The notes beneath the pieces are model-generated. The model saw only the letters and a program-made list of their open reading frames with translations. It did no database searches and was not told the origin of the DNA. From assembly GCF_000711735.1 (NCBI RefSeq), contig NZ_JONL01000003.1:186001-250000 (forward strand): 64,000 nt of DNA, given 5' to 3'. Shown here in pieces: positions 53,110 to 60,848 of this stretch (positions are counted from its first letter, which is position 1; the number at the start of each line of letters is the position of its first letter). The stretch comes from Maridesulfovibrio frigidus DSM 17176. GTDB lineage: Bacteria > Desulfobacterota > Desulfovibrionia > Desulfovibrionales > Desulfovibrionaceae. A program made the translations under genes and the position numbers.

Positions 53110-54322
53110 AAAGTATACACTTCTACTTGATGAGATTGCTAGAGAATTGGATATCCCGCCAAGTAAGTATAAACAGGCTGTAGATAGTTACTCTTCAGTT
53201 GGCGAATGGTTGGGCGATGGTGAATACGGTAATTGTTATGATGGCCCAGATGTTTATCCTCAAGGATCTTTTAGAATGGGGACAGTTGTTCGTCCTTTTA
53301 AGGATGGGGCTGAAGCTGATTATGACATTGATTTGGTTTTTGAACTGAAGAAGGACGTAAATACCACTACTGCTAAAGAAGTTAGACAACAGGTCGGTAA
53401 GCGCCTGAAAGATCATAAAACTTATGAACGACTTCTTAAACCTGAAAGCCGGAGATGCTGGACTTTGGAGTATGCAGAAGAAAAAGATGGTGTAGGCTTT
53501 CACTTAGATGTACTAATGGCAGTCCCCAAAAATGTAGGCAGCGACGCTGTTGCGATTACCCATAGGAATGAAGATAATACTTATGAGTGGGCTTCTAGTA
53601 ACCCAAAAGGCTATGCTGAATGGTTTGAAGAAAAGAATCAGGTTGCATATGCTGCAGTTGAGAAACTTCAGAAAGATTTTATCCTTGAAGGGTACGAAGG
53701 TCTCTATGCGAATATTGATGAGGTTCCAGATCAATTGGTCAAAACCCCTCTACAAAGATCAATTCAGATTTTGAAGCGTCACCGTGATCAACGGTTTTCA
53801 GGACAGCCTTATGAGTCTGCAAAGCCAATCTCAATGATAATAACTACTCTTGCTGCAATGTTGTATGGAAATGAGGCAACTACTTTTGAAGCCCTTACCA
53901 ATATTGTTCAGCAACTTGATGCTCATGCAAGCCTCATTGATCATGGTTTTGCCCTTGAGAGCATGCAGGCTGAGAGAGAGCTTGTTATTAAAACAGATGA
54001 TGGCAAATGGGTGATCCCTAATCCCGTTGATCCCGATGAGAACTTTGCAGATCGTTGGCATGAGAATGGTGATGAAAAGGCCAAATATTTTTTCCAATGG
54101 GTGAAATGGGTCCGTCAGGATTTGACGGATATCCTTGGAGAACATTCAATTAGTGAGATTTCTGAGGCTGTGAGTCCTTATTTAGGTGAACGAGCTGTTA
54201 AGGCCGCTTCTGCCAGAGTAGCGTCTATTGGTGCGCCAATCATAATGGCAGGTAATGCTGTTGATGATGATTATCCGAATGTCGATATCAATGATCCTGC
54301 AAAGCCTTGGTACGATGGATAG
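53093..54322 (+). CDS. CBASS cyclic oligonucleotide synthase (CD-NTase)
   Basis: cGAS/DncV-like nucleotidyltransferase that makes the second messenger for CapV. It has 409 residues. The nucleotidyltransferase core shows VYPQGSFRMGT (GS at 58-59), DYDIDLV with the metal-binding aspartates 78 and 80, and the third acid in FHLDVLMAVP (D139). The helical C-terminal part (TPLQRSIQILKRHRDQRF...) is typical of CD-NTases. The last residues are NDPAKPWYDG, ending in glycine, the form expected for conjugation by an E2-like partner. AAGGAGG precedes ATG 53093. The clade and product nucleotide cannot be named from reading alone. Confidence 0.92.
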   Translation: MDQLGEKYTLLLDEIARELDIPPSKYKQAVDSYSSVGEWLGDGEYGNCYDGPDVYPQGSFRMGTVVRPFKDGAEADYDIDLVFELKKDVNTTTAKEVRQQVGKRLKDHKTYERLLKPESRRCWTLEYAEEKDGVGFHLDVLMAVPKNVGSDAVAITHRNEDNTYEWASSNPKGYAEWFEEKNQVAYAAVEKLQKDFILEGYEGLYANIDEVPDQLVKTPLQRSIQILKRHRDQRFSGQPYESAKPISMIITTLAAMLYGNEATTFEALTNIVQQLDAHASLIDHGFALESMQAERELVIKTDDGKWVIPNPVDPDENFADRWHENGDEKAKYFFQWVKWVRQDLTDILGEHSISEISEAVSPYLGERAVKAASARVASIGAPIIMAGNAVDDDYPNVDINDPAKPWYDG

Positions 54323-54330
54323 GTGGTCGT

Positions 54331-55098
54331 TTGAGTAAATTAATTAAAGTACAGTTTGACGAGCTTGTAGCTGTCCATAAAAGACTGTCTTTGAAGCAAG
54401 ATGCAGGGGAACTTTTCCAAGTCGTGGGCGATATAGGATTTTCGTCAACAGTTGGGGGAGTCTCCATCAAGGATCGCTACCAGATAGAAATACATATACC
54501 TTTAGAGTATCCCGATCACCTTCCTGTGGTGAGAGAAGTTGGTGGGAGAATTTCAAAGGATTTTCATATTAACCCTGACGGTACTCTTTGTTTGGCAGCA
54601 GAGATTGAGGTAAAGCGTAGATTTGTTAAAAGGCCGACTTTGAAACATTTCATTGAAGATCTTGTTATACCATTTCTATTCCAACACTCTTTCTTCGCAA
54701 AGTATGGCAAAATGCCTTTTGGCGAATTGTCTCACGGTGCAAAAGGTACCACTGAGTTTTATTGCGATTTTTTCGAGGTTGAAGATGAAGTAACTGCTTT
54801 AGTTCTTTTGAAAGTAATTGCCGAAAACAATTATCGTGGTCATCACCAATGTCCCTGTGGCAGCGGTCGCCTTTTGAGGAAATGTCATGGTGCCAAGTTA
54901 TTAGAGTTGATGACTCTTAAACCACATTCTTATTTTTTTTTTGAGTATGTAGAGTGTGTCTTTCGAGAAGGTAAAAATCTAGTTGTTCCGAATATTTTGA
55001 AAAGTAACCTAGTGTCAAAGCTTGCGGAAAAACAAGTTAAGAATGGTTATGAATTCCCTTTAGAGTTGTTGATGATGCTGAAAGAGACCGGGACTTAG
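54331..55098 (+). CDS. E2-like conjugating protein with C-terminal SEC-C motif (type II-short CBASS)
   Basis: A 255-residue protein starting at TTG 54331, with AGGTGG before it; it begins 8 bp after the CD-NTase stop. Residues about 25-125 look like a ubiquitin E2 fold: YQIEIHIPLEYPDHLPVV is the E2 beta sheet and proline region, and HINPDGTLCLAAE carries the candidate active cysteine C87. The C-terminus has a SEC-C zinc motif, QCPCGSGRLLRKCHG (174-186). In type II-short CBASS an E2-only protein attaches the CD-NTase C-terminus to targets and primes it; no E1 or JAB gene is present here. That role is inferred from fold and place. The SEC-C tail is the unusual part. Confidence 0.8.
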   Translation: MSKLIKVQFDELVAVHKRLSLKQDAGELFQVVGDIGFSSTVGGVSIKDRYQIEIHIPLEYPDHLPVVREVGGRISKDFHINPDGTLCLAAEIEVKRRFVKRPTLKHFIEDLVIPFLFQHSFFAKYGKMPFGELSHGAKGTTEFYCDFFEVEDEVTALVLLKVIAENNYRGHHQCPCGSGRLLRKCHGAKLLELMTLKPHSYFFFEYVECVFREGKNLVVPNILKSNLVSKLAEKQVKNGYEFPLELLMMLKETGT

Positions 55099-55157
55099 GA
55101 AGGTAAAGCCTTAATTTAAGTGTTTGTTGAGCGTTTGAAGGCGGTATAGTTCTGATG

Positions 55158-55190
55158 AGAGACTTTTGTTAGTCCTAGCCAAAAGTCTCT
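55158..55190. terminator. Hairpin between the CBASS operon and the BrnT-like gene
   Basis: AGAGACTTTTG (55158-55168) pairs perfectly with CAAAAGTCTCT (55180-55190). It overlaps the 3' end of the convergent BrnT-like gene and lacks a good T-run on either side. Confidence 0.5.
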
Positions 55191-55498
55191 TCTAACTCAT
55201 TATAGAATTCTTCCTCTTCTGAGTCGCTTGCTTCACGAAGAGATATCACGCGTATTGTGTCCCCGTCATTGCGAAATGTACATGCAGCAAAAATAACGAC
55301 TCCTTGGTATTCGGCCATTACTTGGAATCTAGGTTCTCCTTTTTCCATAAATTCATCGCTAATAACAGTAGCTATTTTGCCATATAGCATGCTTTCAACA
55401 ACATCACCCATACAACCAAGACAGAAATTGTGTTTCTCATGGTTTATATCACATTTGTTTTCATCAAATTCGATTGTCGTTCCGCTCTTTATAATCAA
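55175..55498 (-). CDS. BrnT-like toxin-family protein, orphan
   Basis: A 107-residue protein whose ends match the BrnT ribonuclease fold: IEFDENKCDINHEKHNFCL recalls the FxxDENKxxxNxxKHxxxF start, and DTIRVISLREASDSEEEEFYNE the RIISxRxAxxxExxxY end of the family. The centre is longer than usual and has CLGCMGDVVESM with three cysteines. The start is TTG 55498 with GGAG six bases upstream. A BrnA antitoxin is not encoded next to it in either direction, so it may be a domesticated or separately controlled member. It lies antisense between the CBASS operon and the helicase gene. Confidence 0.55.
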   Translation of the reverse strand: MIIKSGTTIEFDENKCDINHEKHNFCLGCMGDVVESMLYGKIATVISDEFMEKGEPRFQVMAEYQGVVIFAACTFRNDGDTIRVISLREASDSEEEEFYNELEETFG

Positions 55499-55614
55499 AG
55501 TGATCTCCGTCTGTTGTAGTCTTGAATAAGGGATAATGGCATGGTAGTTAGTCTAAAAATTACATTTTCCATGCTGGTTTTATCATTAATCATTGTTTCA
55601 CAAAAGGACAAAAA

Positions 55615-58107
55615 ATGATCGATTTTTCAAAACTTGGTACAGGGTCAACAGCTGACACGGTTCTAGCTCCTAGAGACTTGTTTAATGTGCTGCCAGGTAA
55701 AGCAAGTAAATTCCAATATCCCCGTGACGTTCAATCGCAAGTTTGGTCAAAATGGTTCGAAAGACGGCATGAATCAAACCTCGTGATGAAAATGAATACG
55801 GGGAGTGGAAAAACGGTCGTCGGTCTCGTTTTGTTAAAAAGTTGCTTGAATGAAGGAAAGGCTCCAGCTGTTTATATATGTCCTGATAAATATTTAGTAA
55901 AACAAGTAAAGGACGCTGCCGCTGAATTAGGAATAGAAGTAACTGAAGATGTCAATAGCCCTCGATTTCAGTCCGGGAAAGCTATCCTTGTCGCCAATAT
56001 ATATAAATTAGTGAACGGAAAATCTGTTTTTGGTGTTGGAGATGAAGGGGCAAAACTAAAAGTATCAAGTTTAGTCATAGATGATGCTCATGCGTGTTTA
56101 GAGACAGTTGAAGATCAATTTACTATCAAGATACCATCTGGGTGCGAGCTTTATTCAGAGTTAATGGCTTTATTTATGGATTCTCTGGTAGCTGAATGTG
56201 AAACTAAAGCTATAGAGATCCAGGAAGGGGATCAATCTAGTTCAATGCTGGTCCCATATTGGACTTGGCAGGACAAAATCACTGATATAGCAAGATTATT
56301 TGTTAAGCATAAATATTCAAATGAATTAAAATTCGTGTGGCCTCTGATCAAAGAAGATATTTTGTTATGTGACTGTGTCGTAAGTTCTAAAGAAGTTGAG
56401 ATCTCGCCACATGCTATACCCATTCACATGATTCCAAGCGTTGTTAATGCTGAACGAAAAGTCTTTATGACTGCAACTTTGGTTGATGATTCTATTCTTT
56501 CCAGTCATTTCGGTGTAAATGAGCACGAGCTCTCAAAGGCCATAGTACCGGACTCTGCAGGTGATATTGGTGACCGGATGATTATACTTCCGCAAGTTAT
56601 CAATACTGAAACTACAGACGAAAATATCAAATCTTATTGTAAGGCTTGTTCTAAGAATTTTAATGTTGTGGTTATTGTCCCATCTGCTTTTCGTGCTAAT
56701 TATTGGGCAGATGTTGCAGATCTAACTTTGACTACTACCAATCTTTATGAGGGGGTAGAAAGATTAAAAAATGGTCTTGTTGGGCTTACAATTCTTATAA
56801 ATCGCTATGACGGCATAGATTTACCCCAAAATGCCTGTCGGCTTCTTGTTATAGACGGCCTCCCAGAGGTCCGAAGAGCTATAGATAAAATAAATCAAGT
56901 CCTTTTAATGGGAACAGATCGGCAATTGAATCAGGTCTTGCAAAAGATTGAACAGGGCATGGGAAGGGGGATCAGGTCTAATGATGATTTTTGTGTGGTG
57001 TTTTTGATGGGTAAAAATCTTACAAAACATTTATATTCGTTTGGAGCTCAAGATAAACTGTCACCCGGAACCAAGGCTCAATTGAATTTATCTGAGCAAT
57101 TGTCTGAGCAGATAAAAGGGACCACGATAGCAGCAATCTCGCCTACTTTGAATCATTGCCTCTCTAGAAATCCTGATTGGATAAAGGCTAGCAAAAGTGT
57201 GCTTGCAAGTCTGATTTATTCGGAAGAAAATAATCTTGATCAAATTTGTATAAAGCTGAGGGAAGCATATGATTTAGCTTCGAATAATGATTATCCTAGA
57301 GCTGTAGGAATAATTAATGCCCTGATTGATGTAGTGGATAATCAGGATGTTAAAGGATATTTGAAACAACGCCTTGCTCAATATTGCAACATGTATGATA
57401 AAGTTGAAGCTCAAAAAGTACAACTTTCTGCAGCAAGTGATAATAGGCGTGTTCATAAACCTATTGCTGGTATTCAATATCATAAAATACAAGGAGATGT
57501 TTATGATCAAGCGACTCAATGTAGTAATTTTATCTTACGACAGCAGGGTGATCCTAATAAATTAATCATAGAGGTTGATGGTGTTTTGAGTGACTTGAAA
57601 TTTAAAGAAGGTACAGCGAACAGATTTGAAGAAGCCCTAAATAATATCGCTAAGTACATTGGGTTTAGAAGTCAGCGTCCTGAGCAAGAATATAAAAAAG
57701 GTCCAGACAATCTGTGGAGTCTTGGTGGATCACAATATTGCGTGATCGAATGTAAGAGCTGTGCAGTTGTAGAGACTATAACTAAGACATATTGTAACCA
57801 GTTGAATGGTTCCGGTGAATGGTTTGAAAACCAGTATGACAATACTTGTAGCTATACTCCGATTATGGTTCACAACTCTTTTGAGTTTGAATTTGCAGCA
57901 ACTCCCAAACCGAATACACGAATCATGACAGTAGAAGATTTGGATAATTTTAAAACTTCAGTTCGTGATTTTATTAAGGCAATCTCAGTGAGCAATGAAC
58001 TTGCTTCTCCAGAAGCAATTAGGGCTAAACTTATTGCTTATAAGTTGCGTGGAAGTGAGATTGTTAGTCATTATACTCGTGCTTTCAGGGTTAGGAATAC
58101 CGGATAG
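55615..58107 (+). CDS. XPD/DinG-like helicase fused to a PD-(D/E)xK nuclease, putative defence protein
   Basis: An 830-residue protein. The N-terminal two thirds is an SF2 helicase: motif I MNTGSGKTVVGL (GSGKT 63-67), motif II VIDDAHACLE (DDAH 156-159 in place of DEAH), motif III FMTATL (286-289), and motif VI EQGMGRGIRS (447-455), a layout like XPD/DinG/Rad3 but without visible iron-sulfur cysteines. Residues about 500-660 are helical linker. The C-terminal part carries a restriction-type nuclease: RFEEALNNIAKYIGF (helix 1), KGPDNLW (D698) and YCVIECKS (E712-x-K714), the PD-(D/E)xK set. AAAGGA precedes ATG 55615. It is the last gene of the element. Defence is inferred from the fusion and neighbourhood; I cannot name a described system with exactly this architecture. 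Confidence 0.85.
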   Translation: MIDFSKLGTGSTADTVLAPRDLFNVLPGKASKFQYPRDVQSQVWSKWFERRHESNLVMKMNTGSGKTVVGLVLLKSCLNEGKAPAVYICPDKYLVKQVKDAAAELGIEVTEDVNSPRFQSGKAILVANIYKLVNGKSVFGVGDEGAKLKVSSLVIDDAHACLETVEDQFTIKIPSGCELYSELMALFMDSLVAECETKAIEIQEGDQSSSMLVPYWTWQDKITDIARLFVKHKYSNELKFVWPLIKEDILLCDCVVSSKEVEISPHAIPIHMIPSVVNAERKVFMTATLVDDSILSSHFGVNEHELSKAIVPDSAGDIGDRMIILPQVINTETTDENIKSYCKACSKNFNVVVIVPSAFRANYWADVADLTLTTTNLYEGVERLKNGLVGLTILINRYDGIDLPQNACRLLVIDGLPEVRRAIDKINQVLLMGTDRQLNQVLQKIEQGMGRGIRSNDDFCVVFLMGKNLTKHLYSFGAQDKLSPGTKAQLNLSEQLSEQIKGTTIAAISPTLNHCLSRNPDWIKASKSVLASLIYSEENNLDQICIKLREAYDLASNNDYPRAVGIINALIDVVDNQDVKGYLKQRLAQYCNMYDKVEAQKVQLSAASDNRRVHKPIAGIQYHKIQGDVYDQATQCSNFILRQQGDPNKLIIEVDGVLSDLKFKEGTANRFEEALNNIAKYIGFRSQRPEQEYKKGPDNLWSLGGSQYCVIECKSCAVVETITKTYCNQLNGSGEWFENQYDNTCSYTPIMVHNSFEFEFAATPKPNTRIMTVEDLDNFKTSVRDFIKAISVSNELASPEAIRAKLIAYKLRGSEIVSHYTRAFRVRNTG

Positions 58108-58187
58108 CTGTCATTTGTTTATAAATCCGCAGATTGAGGCAGAAAGGCGTCAAAGAAGATTTCGAAAAATGGGTAGGAAATAACTCC

Positions 58188-58208
58188 TGGTATAAAGAAT
58201 GGTATAAA
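58188..58208. repeat. Two TGGTATAAA nonamers beside attR
   Basis: Direct copies at 58188-58196 and 58200-58208, matching the three near attL. The 58108-58259 stretch holds no gene. Confidence 0.5.
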
Positions 58209-58259
58209 AAAGTAAAATTTATATTCAAATATCTAAAATGATGAGATAAAATATTTCTA

Positions 58260-58289
58260 TTCGAATCCCTCCCTCTCCGCCATATTTCA
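58260..58289 (+). repeat. attR: right 30-bp direct repeat
   Basis: Identical to 44412-44441, the 3' end of tRNA-Ser(TGA) with seven following bases. It marks the right edge of the element. Confidence 0.9.
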
Positions 58290-58316
58290 AAAGCCCTGCA
58301 ATTGCAGGGCTTTTTC
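58290..58316 (+). terminator. Original tRNA-Ser(TGA) terminator, now stranded behind attR
   Basis: AAAGCCCTGCAA and its exact complement are followed by TTTTT. The 58317-58569 stretch beyond it carries no supported gene; both strands have only short, stop-interrupted frames and it may be decayed sequence. Confidence 0.8.
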
Positions 58317-58569
58317 TGTTTCTAAGATCCGTAAGATCTCTTCGCGTCAGATTTTGGGACACTTTGTACCATTGCTGTCGCAATTGTGGAGACTGTCATG
58401 GCATCTCATATCACCCTTCGTTGGGTCTCTTATCATTTTCAATGTCTAGTTAATTCTGACTTCCACTAACTGCTTGGTCTCAATGTCATTAAGATGAGCC
58501 TGAGAACTGAGCAGGAAGGCTTTGAATGGGTGTGTGGAAGACGTTTATCGTCCCTCTAAATTTATTGGA

Positions 58570-59232
58570 TTAGTATGACTGAAGTTCGCTACTTTCATAT
58601 ATCCGCACAGTGTCAACATTTCCTTCATTTGCCGTCTTATAAAGCGCACGGGCCAGTTTTTCTATCTCTACAGGCTGATACTTACGAAACCCAAAGAAGA
58701 ACAGAGGCGTCAAAAGCAGCGATGCGATATTACCTATTACTTCCATTGGGCGAAAATCGTCACGTTTTCCTTTGAGGAGTGAAGGGCGGAATATACGTAG
58801 AGAAGGAATCTTTTCTGCAATAACTGCAACTTCAACTTCAGCTTTTGTACGATTGTAAAAACTATTCGATTTTGCGTCAGCCCCAACAACGCTGATCATG
58901 CTGAAGGTCTTTATTCCGCATTTTTTTGCGAATCGCACACTGTTTATCACATAGTCGTAATCCACTAGACGAAATGCTTTCTTACTTCCTGCCGCTTTGA
59001 TGGTCGTGCCAAGACAGCAAAATGCGTCCCCATCACCCAACCCTGAATTGGGTGGCAAATCTTCCAGGACATTCATCTCAGCTACAATCCAGTTCAGCTT
59101 AGCATGAGACAAAGAGGTCGGTCGCCTAGCAATCACGGTGACCTTTTGGTAAATATCGCCATTGAGACAGAGATCAAGCAACTGGCGGCCAACCGCACCT
59201 GTCGCTCCAAATATTATAGCCTGTTTACTCAT
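58570..59232 (-). CDS. NAD(P)-binding Rossmann-fold oxidoreductase-like protein
   Basis: A 220-residue atypical short-chain dehydrogenase/NmrA-type protein. The nucleotide-binding loop is AIIFGATGAVGRQLLDL at the N-terminus (GATGAVG), the second strand has VTVIARR, and the region FCCLGTTIKAAGS resembles the HTATIP2/TIP30-like family. ISVVGADAKSNSFYNRTKAEVE holds the Tyr-x-x-x-Lys-type catalytic pair as YNRTK, and the C-terminus has RPSLLKG followed by a hydrophobic helix (IASLLLTPLFFFGFRKY). The substrate is unknown. Its start at ATG 59232 fits the fold. A separate gene for a DUF4345 membrane protein lies 47 bp upstream on the same strand. Confidence 0.82.
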   Translation of the reverse strand: MSKQAIIFGATGAVGRQLLDLCLNGDIYQKVTVIARRPTSLSHAKLNWIVAEMNVLEDLPPNSGLGDGDAFCCLGTTIKAAGSKKAFRLVDYDYVINSVRFAKKCGIKTFSMISVVGADAKSNSFYNRTKAEVEVAVIAEKIPSLRIFRPSLLKGKRDDFRPMEVIGNIASLLLTPLFFFGFRKYQPVEIEKLARALYKTANEGNVDTVRIYESSELQSY

Positions 59233-59279
59233 AGCTCGATCCCTGGATTAAACGGTCAATAGTTTGCTTGCGAACCAAT

Positions 59280-59675
59280 TTAATCGAGTGAGTCCGTCTT
59301 TTCTCGTCTTAATATCCAGATACACACAGGTATCATGCTGAATTCCATGACAATATAGATAATCAAAATTGGCGAAGGTAATCCGTCAATAATTACACTC
59401 AAAATTCTACCAGCAACTAATCCACCGCAGAAAAGTGTAAGAACAATTATTCCAACATCAAGAAACTTGGAATTAAAAGCGCAATACAACCAAAACAGCC
59501 CTAGAGCGATATAGAGCATCATTACGGCTCTAAGAATATGAGATTGATCAATGTTTGGAGCTTGAGAATCCATTAAAAAAGTTGAAAAAAACCAATGAGG
59601 AGAGACTCCGTATAGCAAAGCTATAGTGATTACCGTTACGAACGCAAAAACTAATAAACCTTTTTTAAGTAGCAT
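59280..59675 (-). CDS. DUF4345-type small membrane protein
   Basis: A 131-residue protein with four predicted membrane helices at about 5-25, 48-65, 71-90 and 98-120. The pattern (GVSPHWFFSTF near the first loop, RAVMMLYIALGLFWLYCAF in the second helix, represented by RAVMMLYIALGLFWLY, and GGLVAGRILSVIIDGLPSP) matches DUF4345 proteins. Their function is not known. The last residues (RREKTDSLD) are charged and should be cytoplasmic. It is probably cotranscribed with the oxidoreductase gene downstream and is divergent from the acid phosphatase gene. Confidence 0.72.
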   Translation of the reverse strand: MLLKKGLLVFAFVTVITIALLYGVSPHWFFSTFLMDSQAPNIDQSHILRAVMMLYIALGLFWLYCAFNSKFLDVGIIVLTLFCGGLVAGRILSVIIDGLPSPILIIYIVMEFSMIPVCIWILRREKTDSLD

Positions 59676-59912
59676 GTGTCCGAACTCCTTATGTTTTGCC
59701 TTTCATCGATCAATATACATGGGTATCCAAGTCTTCGCGGCTTTAATTATCGATAGTAGTTAACATGTCCGTCTTCTCTTCTTCAAGCTATTTTAAACTC
59801 CGCAGTCCATTACTCCCAAATCACCTAATTTATTTTATAGTTGGAAAAGTCGCATCAGGTATATCCCGTTTATGTGTGGGTATGATTATTTATGCCCTTA
59901 TTCATTTTTATA

Positions 59913-59942
59913 TTGTCATTATCGACGTTAATGGCATATATA
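59913..59942 (+). promoter_or_regulatory. Promoter candidate of the acid phosphatase gene
   Basis: TTGTCA (59913-59918) and TATATA (59937-59942) are 18 bp apart, 28 bp before ATG 59970. The rest of the 294-bp divergent gap is AT-rich with an ATTATCGAT palindrome-like stretch near 59740. Confidence 0.42.
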
Positions 59943-59969
59943 TCTAAAATAATAATAGGAGTAATTCTT

Positions 59970-60797
59970 ATGAAAATGATCAAATCAATAGTCTTCCCTG
60001 TTTTTCTGGTGATTTTGATTGGGGGCGGTTGCATTAAAAAGAACCCGCCAAACAATGTTCCTGAGATTCGCTCAGGTATTTTGCAAGGTTACCTGTCTAA
60101 GGATGAATATCCAGATTCACTAGCTCTATTGCCGCCTCCTCCGGATGTTGGGTCTGCAGGTTTTGCTATGGATCAAGCCATCAGTAATGAAGCACTTAAA
60201 TTCCAAGGCACAGCCCGTTTTGAACTGGCACGTAAGGATGCGGATTTAATGTTTCCTGCGTTGGCCGAAACATTCTCTTGTGCTTTAGGTATTCCGATCA
60301 CAGAAGAACTTACGCCTCACTTGTACATGCTCATGCGCCGCTCTTTGGCCGATGCTGGATTATCCAGCTATGCAGGCAAAGACTACTACCAGCGTCAACG
60401 ACCATTTATGGTCAATGATCAGCCGACTTGTACTCCTGAAGAAGAGGAGCACCTTTCGGGTGATGGATCATATCCTTCAGGTCATACTGCGGTAGGTTGG
60501 GCAATGGCTCTCATTTTAACGCAGGTTGCTCCAGAAAGAACGGATGCCATTCTGAAGCGCGGTAGGGAGTTCGGAGAGAGCCGTATTATCTGTAATGTGC
60601 ATTGGTACAGCGATGTGCTGGCCGGGCGAATGGTAGGAGCTGCAGCCGTGGCTAGGTTAAATAGCAACGCTGAATTCATGGCGGCTATAGAATCTGCTAG
60701 GGTAGAAGTCGCCAAAGTGAAGGATACTGGGATGGCCTTTCCAGATAATTGTCAAAAAGAGAAAGATGCATTTAAACAGTCACTTTCTTTGCAATAA
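59970..60797 (+). CDS. Class A non-specific acid phosphatase (PAP2 superfamily)
   Basis: Periplasmic or outer-membrane phosphatase acting on a range of phosphomonoesters. ATG 59970, with AGGAG eight bases upstream, gives 275 residues. The N-terminus MKMIKSIVFPVFLVILIGGGC looks like a lipoprotein signal, though its lipobox (G-G-G-C) is not ideal. The three PAP2 motifs are intact: KDYYQRQRPF (K-x6-RP), PSGHT and SRIICNVHWYSD (SR-x5-H-x3-D). YPSGHTAVGWAMALIL and the size match PhoN/PhoC-like enzymes. A sulfatase gene follows 51 bp on, so a phosphate/sulfate ester scavenging unit is possible. Confidence 0.9.
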   Translation: MKMIKSIVFPVFLVILIGGGCIKKNPPNNVPEIRSGILQGYLSKDEYPDSLALLPPPPDVGSAGFAMDQAISNEALKFQGTARFELARKDADLMFPALAETFSCALGIPITEELTPHLYMLMRRSLADAGLSSYAGKDYYQRQRPFMVNDQPTCTPEEEEHLSGDGSYPSGHTAVGWAMALILTQVAPERTDAILKRGREFGESRIICNVHWYSDVLAGRMVGAAAVARLNSNAEFMAAIESARVEVAKVKDTGMAFPDNCQKEKDAFKQSLSLQ

Positions 60798-60848
60798 ATA
60801 TCGTATAACACAGCCTTATGGCTAACAAATTATTGAGGAGATCTCGCC

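Larger units (their letters stand above)
44412..58289. mobile_element. Integrative mobilizable element in tRNA-Ser(TGA) with defence cargo
   Basis: A 30-bp perfect direct repeat bounds a 13.9-kb segment. Next to the tRNA lies a P4-type integrase; then come an unknown gene, an AlpA-like regulator, a ribbon-helix-helix protein, a TraD/TrwB-like coupling ATPase and a MobF relaxase-helicase. No mating-pair, replication or phage structural genes are seen, so it should be moved by a helper conjugative system. The cargo is a CBASS operon, a BrnT-like toxin and a helicase-nuclease. The order integrase-backbone-cargo and the T-loop-to-3' end target are typical of tRNA-integrated islands. Confidence 0.88.

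Noticed and set aside
55615-58107. Reading the helicase-nuclease as type I restriction HsdR or type III Res
   Set aside because: There is no HsdM, HsdS or Mod gene nearby, and the helicase motifs resemble XPD/DinG, not the HsdR translocase.
58317-58569. Possible transposase remnant behind attR
   Set aside because: Both strands are broken by stops within about 25 codons, and no inverted repeats or recognised transposase motifs could be identified.
59765-59947. 60-codon frame in the divergent gap before the acid phosphatase
   Set aside because: It has no ribosome site, its composition is that of AT-rich spacer, and it overlaps the likely phosphatase promoter.
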